DNA from: Phanerodontia chrysosporium | Lineage: Eukaryota; Basidiomycota; Agaricomycetes; Polyporales; Phanerochaetaceae | Length of the DNA: 64,000 nt | Direction of reading: 5' to 3' | Assembly: GCA_001910725.1 (NCBI GenBank) | Contig: MJGA01000020.1 | Coordinates: forward strand, 372,001 to 436,000 | Part shown: piece by piece, positions 23,124-36,656 of the stretch | Position numbering within the stretch: position 1 is the first letter of the stretch | How the letters are laid out: every line of letters begins with the position of its first letter | Made by a program: the position numbers and the translations under genes | Notes under the pieces: model-generated | The model's database searches: none | Told to the model about the DNA's origin: nothing | What the model saw: only the letters and a program-made list of their open reading frames with translations

Positions 23124-26100
23124 ATGCCCGCACCGAAAGCGAAAAGGCAGCCGCCGAAGCCTTTGCCGACCCGGGTCTTGGCCCAACCTCCGCCACCGGC
23201 ACCCACGACGAATGCACCGCCTGCGCCTGCGCCCGCGCCGGCACCAGAGACTCACGGTGCTGCTGCCTCTCCCGGGGGGCAGGCTGCCAACGGGAAGAAG
23301 AAAAAGAAGAAGAAGGGAAAGGGCAAGAGCGTCGCGGGCGTGGCGCAATATGACGAGGATGAAGAGGAAGACGAGGAAGACGTGCAAGACTCGCTCGTGG
23401 ACGAGACGGCGGCAGCTCCTGCTCAGGCTCACGACGGGCCGCGCGGGCGGTCTGGTTCGCGGACGGGCTTGTCGCCAGAGCTGGAGTCGGTGCATCTGTC
23501 CACGACGGCGTCGCTCTCGGCGTCGGTGGCAGGGGCGCGACTGAGCCCGTCCGCGCTGGCTGAAGCGGAGCTGCTGGCGACGGCAGACCACCTGGCGCGG
23601 AGCATGGAGGTGGACCCGGAGGGGATGGTGAACGATGAGTACTGGGCATCGTTTCCGGAACATCTGCGCAACTTTGTACGACGCACTTACTCTCAATTGA
23701 GATCTCGTGGTGACGAGGACGAAAAGACTCAGGCCATGTACGCCATTGCTCAGCAAATCCACTCGGGAGCAGGCGTGAACTTTACAGCAAGCGCGACGGT
23801 CAAGGGCACGACGCGCACGACGACGGCGCGGTATCCTCCTGGCGCGTTCCCTGCGACTATGCCGTTTGACCCGTCAATCTTCACTGATCCCGCATTCACG
23901 CAAGCGATGGAACGGGCGGCGGCGGCGAATGGACTGCAGCTGCCGTCGGACCGGACGATGCAAGTAGCTGATGGGATGCTCAACGACTATGGAAGTGAAG
24001 ACTATGGGGAGGAGGAGTACTACAGCGAGGACGAGCTGGAGGAGGAGCGGGCGGAGTTTACTGTGAGCTACGAGGAGCACAGTGGGCAGACGGTGAGCAG
24101 CGCAACCCGTAAGAAGAACAAGAAGAAGAAAAAGAGGGCGAAGACGGGGACGACAACGACGGCGGGGACTGAGGACGGCGGCGGCAGAGGAGCAGCCGCG
24201 ACTGGGACGGTAGGACAGACGCCCGTGCCGGCGGCGGCTCCGGTGAGGCCGGGCTCGGCGGTGGGAGCGGTGTCACCCGTGCCGACGACAAATCTTGCGA
24301 CGCCTGTCTCTGCCTCCCACAAGCCAATGCCTGCGCCGCGCCCTCCGCCAGCTGCGAACCCGCCGCCGAGCTCTCGTGCTGCGGGCAAACAGCCCATGTC
24401 CTACTCGACCCCTGCGCCAGCCAACCCCCCACCACCAAGCCGCCGCGCAGCCTCCAAGGCTCCCATCACATCCCACGCTTACCAGCATAACCATGCTCAT
24501 CATCATCCATCGCCGCCGTCCTCCAACGCCTCTGCGCCCCACAAGCCCCGGCCGCCAGCAAACGGCGCAGGCTCCGCCGCTAATGGGAAAAACGCCAACA
24601 AGATATGGTCCACGAGCACCACTGAGGAACGCGAGCGGATCAAGGAGTTCTGGCTCGGCCTGGGCGAGGAGGAGCGGCGGAATCTCGTGAAAATCGAGAA
24701 AGAAGCCGTCCTCAAGAAGATGAAGGAGCAGCAGAAACACAGTTGCATGTGTGCTGTCTGCGGGCGAAAGCGGTCTGTGCTCTCGGTCATTTTCAGCCTC
24801 TTTTCGTCGCTGACCTTGCATCTGATCGACTGCCCACCATGCCCAAATGCCGCATCTCTTGCACGCTCGACGCTTCAAACACTTCAACTTCTGGGATGAC
24901 AAATAGAAATGCTATTGAGGAGGAGCTCGAGGTACTGTACGATGCTTATTACGAAGAGCTTGAACAGTACGCGAACTACCAGCAGCAATACATCTCCTCG
25001 GGCGGAACGATACCTCCTCCTCAAGGCCCAGGTCCTTTCCCTGGAAGCGTCGAGCTGGACAAGAATGGTGCGGTGATTGGTCCTCATACCATCTCCAATA
25101 TACCTCCTCGAGCCAAGAACGGCGTTGTCAATGGCAGGAAAGCTGCCAAAGCCGAAAGTGAATTCGACGACGACGGAGAGGAAGAGGAGTACGAGGATGA
25201 TGAGGAGTATGAGGAGGAAGAGGAGGAGGAAGAAGAGGAGGAAGAGGAAGACGAGGGGGAGCCGGAGGATGAAGAAGACGTCAAACCCCCAGCCGAGCGG
25301 AGGGCAACGCGGCGACGCAGTGCAGCGAACGGCAAGGCAAACGGTCGAGACGGGCTGGCAAACTTCGGGAATAGCCTCACTGTGACGGGCAAGTCTCATC
25401 AGTTCCTCTCCTTGTGTAGGCCCTTGATTTCTCATTGTAGGCGCAGGTAACATTCTCACTGTCGCAGACGATCTCCTCAAGAACGACGGGCAGAAGTTCC
25501 TGGAGATGATGGAACAACTGGCCGAGCGGCGTATGCAGCGGGAAGAGGACGCGGTAGCAGACGTCGAGGACGACTCTGAGGAGGAGGAAGACGAAGAGGG
25601 TGACGAAGAAGACGAAGATGAGGAGGAGGAAGACGAAGATGAGGATGAGGAGGAAGAGGTATTGCGCTTTCTTCAGTGTCACACGACCTCCTGCTCATGC
25701 TTTGCAGGTCATGACGGAGGAGCAGAAGATGGAGGAGGGCAAGCGTATGTTTTCCATCTTCGCCGCCCGGATGTTCGAACAGCGCGTACTCCAAGCATAC
25801 CGCGAGAAAGTCGCGCAAGAACGCCAGTTACAGCTTCTTCGTGAGCTTGAGGACGAGGACAAGCTGACGAAGGAGAAGGAGGCGAAGAAGCAGACGCAGA
25901 ACCAGAAGAAGAAGGACAAGAAGCGGTACGTGACTTTTCGCTCCATGTATGCGCTCTATTCTAAAATATCGCCCACTGTTTAGTCAACAGAAGCTTGCCA
26001 AAGAGGAGGAACGTGCCGCCCGTGCCGCCGAAAAAGCCGCCGAAGAGGCCGCTTTGAAAGCTAAGCAGGCGGCGCAAGAAGAGGAGAACCGGAAGCGGAG

Positions 26101-27550
26101 GGAGGAGGAGCGGGCAAGGCGAGAAGCTCAGCGAAAGGCCCAGGAGGAGGAAAGGCTACGCAGAGAGGAGGAGAAGCGTAAGCGTCTCGCGGAGGAGAAA
26201 GAGCGTGAAGCCGAGCGTGAGCGGAAGCGCAAAGAGAAGGAGGAGAAGGCGAAGCAGGAGCGGAGGGAGAGGGAAGAGCGCGAGCGCAAGGCCCGCGAGG
26301 AACGGGAGGCGAAAGCTGCGGCAGAGCGTGCGGCCCGCCGAGAGCAGCAAGAGCGGGAAGAGCGAGAGCGCAAAGCGGCCAAGGAGCGCGAGGAGAAGGA
26401 GAAGGCGGAACGCGAACGCGAGCGGCTGGAGAAGGAGAAGGCTGAGAAAGAGCGACTCGAGAAGGAGAAGGCGGAGAAGGAGGCTCGTGAACGAGCGGCA
26501 GCACAGCAGCAACAGCAGCAACGAGCTGCTGCTGCTGCCAAGGCGGCCCGTCCGCCGACCTCTCCTCGCGGTACGACTAATGCTACTGCATCAGGATCGA
26601 CGCAGCGTTCTCCGACTCAGGCGATCCCTGGCCCTTCGACTGCTCCTGCGAAGAAGAACGTCCAGAAGCAGCCAACATCCGTCTCTGTGCCTCCGCTTGC
26701 TCAGCCTCCTAGGCAGCCGCCTCAGCCTCGTCCTGCGCTTGTGACTAGCCCGCAGCCGCACCTCCCTCAGCCGATGACTCCGCAGCTGCCGCCACATTTG
26801 TCGTCGCCTCTGACCCCGCTGTATTCACCGCCTGGTCTCCTTTCACCGCCGCCCACGATGTCGCCACGGGTACCTTTCGTTACACCTGGGCCATTTGGCG
26901 GCTTCACTCCTGGACCTACAATGGGCCAAATACCGCCGCCGCCGACCCCCCTTGCTCCGTCAGCAGTGCCGAGGACGTTTGGTGCTGGACCGCCATTCGA
27001 CCCGGCATTTTCACGGCCTGTCGGTCCCTCCTCCGTTGCGCCGATAGCACCGCCAAGCAAGGCGGCGCAGAACCCACTAGCTTCACCCCCACAGCTCGCA
27101 CCGGCACCGCCAGGACGCAGGCCGTCGATGGCGGACCCAGGACCGATTGGCCGTCCGGCACCCATCGCGCCCATAGCGCGTCCAGCGGGCGAGCCGACAG
27201 GCTCGGGCTCGACATCACCGAGTCGGCGTTCACCAAGTCCGAAGGGCGTGCTGGGTTCCTCCGCGCTGGCGGCTGACGACGACGAGATCGTGTTGGCCCC
27301 CGGCCGGCGGTCCGTCGCGCCCGGCGCTGTCGGCTGGGGCGCGCCAGGGTCGAGCCCGAAGACGAGTGCGGCGCCGCCTGGCATGCGTGCACCCTGGGCG
27401 GCGTCGTCCGCACAGCCGTTCCCGCCTCGGCCGCAGCTGTGGAGCGCGGCGCCGGGGCAGGCTCCGGACTGGCACGCGACCTCTCCGTTCTTTGGCGCTC
27501 CGTTCACGAACCACGAACCGTCGCCCCCGCCGCATAGCGGGTCGTCTTGA
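23124..27550 (+). CDS. NST1: NST1-like stress-response protein
   Basis: Large, charged cytoplasmic protein of the fungal NST1 family, linked in yeast to salt tolerance and mRNA-decay factors. The first ATG of the open frame is at 23124 ([17 protein letters not shown]); an earlier in-frame TTG at 23112 is not a start. Order: Lys-rich [11 protein letters not shown] and acidic DEEEDEED patches; a central segment with [20 protein letters not shown]; a second [10 protein letters not shown] patch; a Pro-rich linker; the family core [20 protein letters not shown] followed by [30 protein letters not shown]; long Glu/Asp runs; [20 protein letters not shown]; then a very long Glu/Arg/Lys coiled-coil (about 25980-26510) and a Pro-rich C terminus. 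Introns lie near 24767-24900, 25386-25465, 25658-25707 and 25925-25985. No frame problem was seen, although homopolymers are common. Convergent with NEO1. Confidence 0.93.
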
Positions 27551-27767
27551 ACAATTGTAATGCATCGTGCTGCTCTCTCTTCTGTCGTACCTCGCATATC
27601 TTCTCTGTCGCTGCCTTCTTTCTCACCCTGCTATATCATCTCCTGCACTACTGTTGTCTTCTAACGCAGCATGCCCTCTGATGAGCAAATACGAAATATC
27701 TGGCAACTCGGTCTTCGGGCTACGTTTTGGGATTCGTCATTGTTAACTCGTTTCGTCAGGTCATAGC

Positions 27768-30700
27768 TCAGAGCAATTTGCTCGATGCAGCAGGTGCGAC
27801 TCTGCTGCGAATGAGCTTGATTATGTACAAGGGGAAGGCGCTGATCGCCACAATCACGGCGACCTTCCATGCGAAGCGAACAGACAGCACGAACGAAAGG
27901 TCTGTATACGCATTGAGCAGTCTCGTGAATGGCTCATATGACCTGCGACTCACCGAAATATTCCGGAAGGAATGCCAAACTGAGCCCGTAGATGAAGAAA
28001 GTAGCAATCTCCGATATTACCATATAAACATGCCTGGGAGTGGTGAGTAATGGCTTGGGGATCTAGAAGAGTGTAGTCTCACCAAGTCGTGATCTCCAAC
28101 GCAACCATAATTAACTCGTTCAGGACCAGAGCGGTGAACGAGATAGCGACAATATTCAAGAACTCGTTCTCGAACAGCACCAGGGACATGATCATGATAG
28201 CGGCACCCTGGTACACACTGATCATCAACCACATGAAGAACGTCTTGTACGACAGGACCCGGCCCTGTTCGAGGGGGTTGGTTCAGAGTTTGCGGCTAAA
28301 GTGATCGGTGACGTACCTTGACAAGGTCCTTGTACAGTTCTGGATACAGTAGGGCCAGGTCCTCACTGACGTCGCGGTCCAGAACGAGCGAGAAGACGGG
28401 CGCCATAGTATACACGGTAGCGTAGCCGGCCATGAGCCAGCCTTGGTACAGTGCGATAGGCGCGAAATAGAAGATGGCCGAGAAGACAGCTTGCATGACC
28501 GAGATGATGAGACCACGGTGGATGACGAACTGCGCGAGCTTGGCGGAGCGGCGGTACGAGTTTCGGCCGTGCCATAGCAGAAGCTTCGTGAGGTAGCTGA
28601 ACTGCGTGACCGAGAAGTCCGCGGCGAGAGACGCTTGCTTTCCTTCTTTACCGACGATACCCACACCTGACCTGCCTGTGAGTGCGAGGCGTACCGAGGA
28701 GTAACAGAATGCTTACCGACGTCCGCCGCTTGAATCATACTGACATCATTACCGCCATCGCCAATGCAGCAGACTCGCTTTTTTGTATGATGCCTGATCA
28801 GACGAGCAACGTCGGCCTTCTGGGTGGGGGAACATCTGCATGCCACGACGGCAGAGAGCTTCGTCGCGATCTCAATGAACTCTTTCTTGAACAAGTTCAA
28901 GCAGAGCTGCAGCGATTCGCCGTCTATTACGAGACAGCAGTCGAGTTTGTTCTGAAGGAAGTCCAACTCATGCCGCACTTCGTCAGCCGTCTTGACTGCA
29001 TTTGATATTAGCCACCCTTTCATGGATACAGAGGTTAGACAAGCTCACGCTTAGCGATCTGGTGAATATACTGGTTCCTTGCCACGAGCTTGGTGGAGAT
29101 AGCAATACAGGTCGCTGTCTCGATCTTGTCACCGGTCAACATCCAGATCTTGACCCCAGCGTTGCGCAACAACTCGAGGGTAGATTTAACGTCGTCCTGC
29201 AGCTTGTCTTCGACGCCGGTAAGACCGAGAAGTTCGAGATCGCGCTCTAGGTATTCCGCCACCACGGCAGCCATAGCTTCGTTGCGACCCTCGAGGCGAA
29301 TACTCGCCTCGTGGTGCTTCTCCTGAAACTCGTTGTATGACTGCTCGTTCAGTTTCCGGCGCGCCATGACGAGTGTACGCAGGCCTTCGCGTGCCATGTT
29401 CGCGGTCTCTTCCTCCAACCAGTCGTTCCGCTGCACGATCTTTGCCATGACGACATCCGCGCCCTTCTCGAGGAAGGTGATCTCCTTGGTCTGCGTATCG
29501 CGGACGACAATTCCCATGCGCTTCGTCTCCGATGTGAAGGGGAACAGCTCAAGGACTTCATAGACGAGCTTCGCGCCCGTTGGGGTCTGCAGCTCAATGC
29601 GAGTGCGGTCTCGGAATGTCAGGGTCAGACCGACGGACTCTGTCCATTTGACGATAGCAACTTCGTCGGGAGACGAAGCCTGATAAGTCACGGAGCCATC
29701 ATCGTTTGTAACCGGGGTAACCTGAGGCAGCGACATGAGTAGCAGTAATCATAGAGGAGCCGACATGACTTACATTGTGACAGAGGGCCAGGCTTAGGAC
29801 AACATCGTGTACCCTGGACGACATGTCGCGACGACCTCGGTTCGCAAGCTGTACACCGGTAGTAAGAGAGTGCTTCTTCCCGTGACCTACGGAGCCTGCG
29901 TCAGTACCTTCTCTCATGCAGAGAAAGATGAGCTCCCAACCATCTGCTGATGCTCCGAACGCGAGCGCGAGCTGGTGAGCTACTTCATCCATGGACTCAG
30001 TCCCGTAAGAGACGGTGCCCATGTGTAGTTTCCTCATTTCCATTTCTTCTGAAGCATCAGCATGGTGTTAAGTCTACCGCGCCGTGCACGCACCGTTCTG
30101 AGTTAGAGTTCCAGTTTTGTCACTTAGGAGGTATTCAATCCTGCCGAGCTCCTCAGGTAGGGTGCTCGTTCGCACTATTGTGCCGGGTATCTCTGTGTCG
30201 GTCATGATTTGCTGCGCATATACCGTCTTGCCCATGTCCAAGTTGACGCGCAGACTGGATACTTAGCTATCAGCACTATCGAGGTTCAGTGGTGCCGCAA
30301 CATCATACCTGATGGGTATAATGGACGAGAACAGGATAAGGAAACGGAAGATGTAGATGTACCACAGTCCACGGAAGCCGTTCAACGCAACCAAGACAAA
30401 TGAGAGTGCGAAAGTAACAGCACACAGGATCTAGACAGTCATCAGACCAAGGAAGGCGAATGTATGTGTTCGAGCCAACCTTCGCGAGCCGATTTATCTC
30501 GATATCCAACAGTCCGACCTTCGTCTCCGGGTGGCTGGTATTCATTACAGCACGAGTCTCCGGCCCGGTATAGATGACAAACCCAACCGCAGAGCCGGCT
30601 GCCAGCACTGTGTTCGCCCAGAGAACGTTCTCCGCTGTCAACGGTTCAATGGTGGGGACCTGTACCATGGGTACCTCGTTCACCGAATGCGATGGCGGAC

Positions 30701-31866
30701 TATTGACGGTGAATGTGCCAATGAATGTGTGTATATCTTTGATAGGCGCATCCGCTACAGAAGCTTGTCAATATCAAGGTGTTCAAACAGTCCAAAGAGC
30801 TGATTCACCATAGATCTCAGCATCAAGAGAAAGTAACTCTTCGTCGCTCGGCAGCTTCTGACACACCGGTACAGCGACACGCAGTTTCCAGTCGGTCTCT
30901 CCATCGAGTTGGTCGGTTCGGATGAAGCATGTTCCAGAGCTGTCAGAGGTCCGCAATAACACGAGGTCCGCAGGCACACGCTGATTCTTCTCTAGGAGCA
31001 CAAGGTCGCCAACAGCCAAAGCAGACGAGGGGACGGATCGTGTATGAGGGCCGCCTTCTGCGGCAGCGTACGACGACGGTTCAAGCACAAGATAACGTTG
31101 AGAGTTCGCTTCGCGGTCGCGCAAGTTCCGCTTGTAGTCATCGTATGCCTCCTTTCCAATAGTGACGCAGAGGACGAAGGCCAGCGGTGCGATATATGTC
31201 GCTATCAGACCTATCTTCAAAGCGGGGACGAACTGTGAGAGCGCGACGAGCAGGAAGTACAAGTTGAAGAAGAACTTGAACTGCTCATAGAAGACGATGG
31301 GTAGGAAGGTGAAGGCGTTGTATTTTTGATTGCGGACGATGTTTGGAGGGAATCGTTTCTGAAATTTCTCTAGAGACACAACACCGTCCGATCAAACAGG
31401 TGTGGTGAGTTGGCCCACGTCAGACGCGACTCACTCCAGACAGATTGTACCAGTGCGAAGCGCACCTGTTGGACGGAAAGGTATTGTCCGCGATTTGTCT
31501 TTGCCTGCCTTGTGTCTGTCCGACAGCGAGCTCTTCTGTGTCCCAAGTCAGACGAGAACGGCGTGTAATACGCGACGAGCGTACCTGCGAGGCAGTCTCA
31601 GCGTGTACCTCCTCTTCTCTCCCGAGCCGGCGGTGCTCCTCCCCCAGCAAAGTCGCCTCCTCAGAGTCATCTTCATAGTTATCCCTCATGACAATGTTAT
31701 GTGCATGTCGAGATGACGTCGCGGCAGCTGCTGCTGCGCGCGTGGATATGGGCATGTTTCCGCTGGCTTGACTGTCGCCAGACGCGTGTTCGTCCTCAGG
31801 GAGAGCTGTGTATCCGGCGCGAGCCTGTCGGGAACGTCGAAAGTTGCGAAGAGGAATCTCGGACAT
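27768..31866 (-). CDS. NEO1: Neo1-type P4-ATPase (phospholipid flippase)
   Basis: Aminophospholipid-translocating ATPase of Golgi/endosomal membranes. The start at 31866 ([20 protein letters not shown]) opens an acidic, Ser/Ala-rich cytosolic tail. The hallmark [20 protein letters not shown], then [20 protein letters not shown], identifies the Neo1/ATP9 branch. [20 protein letters not shown] and [12 protein letters not shown] (the DGET actuator motif) follow. The phosphorylation site sits in [14 protein letters not shown] near 30095-30155. The nucleotide-binding domain runs over 29035-29736 ([20 protein letters not shown] and [13 protein letters not shown]). The hinge [15 protein letters not shown] is at about 28720-28780. 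The last membrane helices end near 27768 with [16 protein letters not shown]. At least ten short introns; those checked (after ETASQ, after NLSG, and after AADVG) splice in frame. Divergent from the ABC transporter gene. Confidence 0.95.
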
Positions 31867-32378
31867 ACACCCAGAGTCTGATGGGCTCTCTCGCTAGAGC
31901 CAGGCCGACGCCCGAGTCGGCTGAAGGGCGTGTAGGGTGGAAAGTACTTGATCGGTGACGGTGGCTGCTAAGCTGCAGGAATTCCCGCGAATAGCCCCGA
32001 CAACACCCTTATCACCGCCAAAATACTTGTCATAATTCGCCACATTTCCGCTCGCCATGCCTTCGACATCTGGCTCTCAATCCCTTCCCTCTACGTCTCA
32101 TGTTACTTGTGGCGAGGATGGCTACAGCTTCTATGAGGGATTCTCTTGCCTGCCCGCGCCAGGTTGAATCGTCCAAGCCGAATACGTCTCGGCATTTGTA
32201 GAAGCATCTGCCCAACGAGTGTGTACTTCCGACCCTAGGCACACGCTCTCTTCCATCTCCCACAATTCCCCCGAGAGATGTTGCCAACAATCTTACAAAT
32301 CTTTCTGTGAGTCTGCGTGTCGTCGACCTTTTCTTTTAGCTCGTCGTCCCTTAACCTCTCGGGTAGAGCTTTTACTAC
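31867..32378. other. divergent promoter region between NEO1 and ABCG genes
   Basis: 512 bases separating two start codons that face away from each other, one for a lipid flippase and one for an ABC transporter. No clear TATA box or other motif was identified. Confidence 0.45.
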
Positions 32379-35300
32379 ATGGACGGCGTGTTCAGCCCTC
32401 CAGGGTTCGACGTGGTCCTGGAGCATCTCTCAGTGGGAGTACCTTCTTCTAACTGGATGTCTCTATCGAACTGGAAGCGTCGACAGAGCGGAGACAATGT
32501 TGTCTCTGTCCTGCACAGAGTGAACGCTCGTGCCTCATCCGGGGAAGTTATGGCGGTTTTAGGGAGCTCAGGGTCAGGCAAGACCACCTTGCTTCATGCT
32601 GTTGTCTCTAGGCTGTCAGGGCTCTCGGTACTCCAAGGCAAAGTGCTTATCGCATCGTCAACATCTTGTCACGGCGAGTCGACGCACACAGCCAGCGACT
32701 CGTGCCGTGCGGTTGGATTTGTCCCCCAGCATGACTATCTGATGCCGAACCTGACAGGTACGTACAACCCAAGCCGAGTTTCCTTATTGTAGATCCTGAT
32801 ACTGGCAACGCTCTCGCAGTGCGAGAGACGCTGGAATTCGCCGCACTCTTCCACCTAGGGGCGACCACTCGTCCAGGAGTTCGCACTCAGATCGTGGACC
32901 AAACCCTGCAGGACCTGCATCTCACGGATGTCGCAGACAACCACGTTGGGCAGTCCGGGCACTGTGGTATCTCGGGCGGCGAGAAACGCAGAGTGTCTAT
33001 TGGGTGCGTCCTGGTGGGCAGGCCATCGGTACTGGTACTGGACGAAGTAACGACAGGCTTAGGTCAGGTTGTTCTACGTATATTTTTGCACCACCTGTCT
33101 CATAAACCCTTGTTGCAGATGCCTCTAGCACCTTGCATCTACTCGACACGTTGCGAGGCTTGGCAAAGAGGGGACATACCATCATTTTAACAATACATCA
33201 ACCTCGTTCGGACGCATTCCATCTGTTCGACAAAATCCTCCTCTTGGCTCAGGGATCGGTGGTCTATTGTGGTTCGCCGCGAAATTGTCTGCCATATTTC
33301 GCTGCTCTCGGTCATCTACCTGCAGAACACACCAACCCCCTCGATTTCATTCTGGACATTTCCACAGTGGATTCAAGAGACGAAGGCACCGAGCGGGATT
33401 CCAGAGAGCGTCTGAAGCGCCTGCTACATGCTTGGAAGGAGTATGAGCTCACGCATGATGGCACGAACGCGTTCGGGGTCGAAACCAAGGAATTTTACTG
33501 CGGTGTCAAGGGCCGTCCTGTAGAGACACCTCGAGAACACCCTTTCTCTGCGCGCCGTTTCCTACGCCAATCTCTAGCCCTCTTCACTCGAGCGTCGATG
33601 AACGCCTATCGCGCTTACCCAGAACTCCTTGGACATCTCGTACAGGGCCTATCACTTGGTATCCTCATGGGCCTCACTTTCTATCATCTCGGGGAGCAGC
33701 CAAATGACATCCAGAGCCTCAAGACATTGTCATTCCAACTAGTTCCTGTGTACGGTTATGTGACTCAAGTCATCTGGACCTACCGGTGGTGCCAATCTCT
33801 TGTCATCTTCGACCGCGAACAACAGGACCATTTGTATGCTCCATTGCCCTGGGTCGCAGCGGAGATTCTCGCCTGGCTTCCGATCAATGTCGTCGCACCG
33901 AGTATCTATGCAACTCTGGTCTACTCTATCAGCCATCTGCGAACAGACGAGTATGCGACCAACCTGGCCATTCTCGTGGCGGATTTCGTTTTGGTCCAGC
34001 TTTCCTTTGTATCCTGGAGTCTGCTGGCAGCCAGCCTTATGGTTAGTTTCCGCCTCTGTGGTCTTCTATGGAATTGCTGACCGCGCGTGAACAGCGCGAC
34101 TTCGCCTCGGCGTCAGCTCTAGGCAACTCGCTTTCTTTATTCTTCATTCTGTCACCAGGATATTTCCTGGTCAATGTCCCCGCTTGGATCAACTGGTTCC
34201 GCTGGCTTTCCCCACATTTCTACTCCTACCGCATCGTCGTGATCTCGCAATTTCGCCGCCGCTCGTTCTCTTGCAGTAGCATCTCCGGCGACGCACTAGC
34301 GCAGTGCAACGGCTCGAACGTCCTACGCGGATTGATGATCTCTGCCAATCAGCCGATATGGCCCTATTTTCTGGGATCGACGGCCTTCGTCATTGTCAGT
34401 CTCACCCTGGCTGTGCTCTTCCTGACATTCTATCATCCCGGCGGTGTGCGTCATGTGTCGTCGGTTACTTCTCGCATGAAGGGAAAAGAGGCCCAGGTTG
34501 CGGAGATCGACATCAAGCGGGATCGCGTCGAGGTGACCGCGGTGAATGTCAGCCTGACCCACACCGAGACGAAGTCACGTACGTTCAGACGTACCGAGAA
34601 GACGATCCTAAATGGCTTGTCGGCGAGCTTCTCCAGGGCCAGCTATCAGTCGTCATGGGCCCGAGCGGGTCGGGCAAGTCGACATTTCTGCGACTGTGTG
34701 CTGCGCGGCCGTCGAAAGCGGGGCTCTTTCGTGCTTCGCGCACGGGCGGTAAGATACTCTTCAACGGTGCCCCGGTCTCGAAACACACGAAACACCTGTG
34801 CGCTTTCGTAGAACAAGGTGCGAGCTGCACATCAGAATTAGGTTAACCGATGCTCAGTTCTGTGTGCAGAGGATGACCACCATCTTCCCGCGCTTACGGT
34901 TCGCGAGACACTCCGCTTCGCGGCGATGATGAAGCTGCCGCATACCATCAGTCGGAAGCGTAAGTTGGCTCGGGCAGAAGAGGTTCTGAAGATGCTTGGA
35001 CTTCAGCATTGTGCTGACAATATGGTCGGCGGGGAGCTGTTGAAGGGGATATCCGGCGGCGAGAAGCGACGCCTGTCGCTGGCCTGTCAGATGGTGAGTA
35101 GCATATTGGCTACTGTAGCTTTGCTAGTCGCCCTAACAATGGTGCACAGATCAATGACCCGCCGGTGCTTATCGCTGACGAGCCGGTGCGTACGTTCGAA
35201 TTGACTACCTCTCTCCTCTCACCGCCGGCTGTAGACGAGTGGACTCGATGCCAGCACTGCGAAAAATGTTATGGAAGCACTGCGAAATCTTGCGCGAAGC

Positions 35301-36656
35301 GGGTATGTGTCGTAGCGGGTCCAAGAATGATCCCATACTAACCAAGTCTGGGCAGCCGTACTGTTATCGTTTCGATACACCAGCCGCGAAGCGACATCTG
35401 GAACATGTGCGACAGCGTAACTATGTTGGCAAAGGTGCGTTGATGGAGGGCCCTCTGGCATGTGTTTTGTGCTGAACCCTGGCTTCAAGGGCGGTCGTGT
35501 GGTATATCACGGTCTACGGGACGGTCTTCTGTCTCACTTGGCTGCAGCAGACTACAATTGTCCACCTCTGTACAATCCGGCGGATTTTGCGTTGGACCTC
35601 GTTGCCGCTGACGGCCATTCCCCACCTTGTGTTGATCATGCGAGCCGCCTCGCGGATATCTGGAGATCTCATGCAATGAACGCGACGACTGCCCCATGCT
35701 GCTCCCACGACAAACCGGAAGAGGGGCTCGTGGTGGGAGCACAATCCGGTCGTCCGCAGCAGACTCCGATACATATCGCCTTGCCGTGCCTGCTCGATCG
35801 CATGTTTCGCAACACGTGGAGGCAGGGAGCTGCTTTTCGTCTGCGGTACGGCGGAGTCTGCCTCCTTGAACTCTGCATTACTGATACACTCCTAGCTTTG
35901 TCCAGCCGCCGCTCGTGGGATTACTGTTCTTCCTATTTTTCTTGCGTCTCACAAAGGGCCGGCGGGAGCGCAAGACCGCATCGGCGTCGTTGCAGAATGC
36001 ACCTCGATCATGTCGTTCGTCGGCTTCTTAAACGTTGTCGCGTTGTACCCGGCAGAGAAGGCGGCCTTCTTCCACGATTACAAGACTGCCGGGGCGCGAT
36101 ATTCCGGCGGAGCATTCCTCGCGGCCTTCAGCCTCTTCGCGCTCATCCCCGAAGTGCTTGCGGCGCTGTGCTTTACGGTACTGGTGAACATCGGGATGGG
36201 CATGCAGACGAGCCCCGTATCTTTCTCGAGTTCATGGCCGCGATCTGGATGCAGCTCAACTTCGGCGAAAGCGTCGGTGTCGTCTTCGCGTCCTTCTTCG
36301 ATACGGTCGGCCTCGCGGTCTCGCTTGTCTCGCTCTTCCTCACGATGGCCGCGCAGTCGAGCGGTATCTTCTCTGCGGCTATCGTGCCTTTCCTCGCGGA
36401 CGTCGCGTGGATATTCCCCGTCAAGTATCTTCCGCGCATACTGCTCGTCAACGAGATGACCGGGCTCACCTTTGACTGTTCCCTGGAGACCATTCAGAGC
36501 GGAGAGTGTATAGCTACTACAGGCGAACAGATCTTGGACACCTTCGGTTTTCATGGCTCAACTACCAAGCTCCTGTTCATCTCACTAGTGATAACTGTGG
36601 CGTACCGTCTGCTTGCCTGGGGCCTGCTTGAAGTCAGGTTAGCAATGCTTGACTAA
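32379..36656 (+). CDS. full-size ABCG (White/PDR-like, YOL075C-type) ABC transporter, three apparent frameshifts
   Basis: Membrane exporter with two tandem NBD-TMD halves. The start at 32379 leads to FDVVLEHLSVGVP. NBD1: Walker A VLGSSGSGKTTLLHAV, signature GISGGEKRRVSIG, Walker B VLVLDEVTTGLD and TIILTIHQPRSDAFHLFDK. TMD1 spans roughly 33550-34440 (SLGILMGLTFYHLGEQPND; LGNSLSLFFILSPGYF). NBD2: QLSVVMGPSGSGKST, GISGGEKRRLSLACQM, LIADEP and TSGLDAST. TMD2 spans 35840-36640 (SFVGFLNVVALYPAEKAAFF; VAWIFPVKYLPRILLVNEM). The frame must gain one base near 34630-34638 (between ILNGLSASF and QGQLSVV), near 35955-35962 (before AGAQDRIGVVAEC) and at the CCCC of 36213-36216. All conserved motifs are intact, so sequence error is more likely than decay, but a pseudogene cannot be excluded. 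Substrate unknown. Confidence 0.88.

Noticed and set aside
25150..25270. GAG/GAA repeats as a microsatellite
   Set aside because: They are part of the Glu/Asp runs of NST1 and stay in frame; typical for the family.
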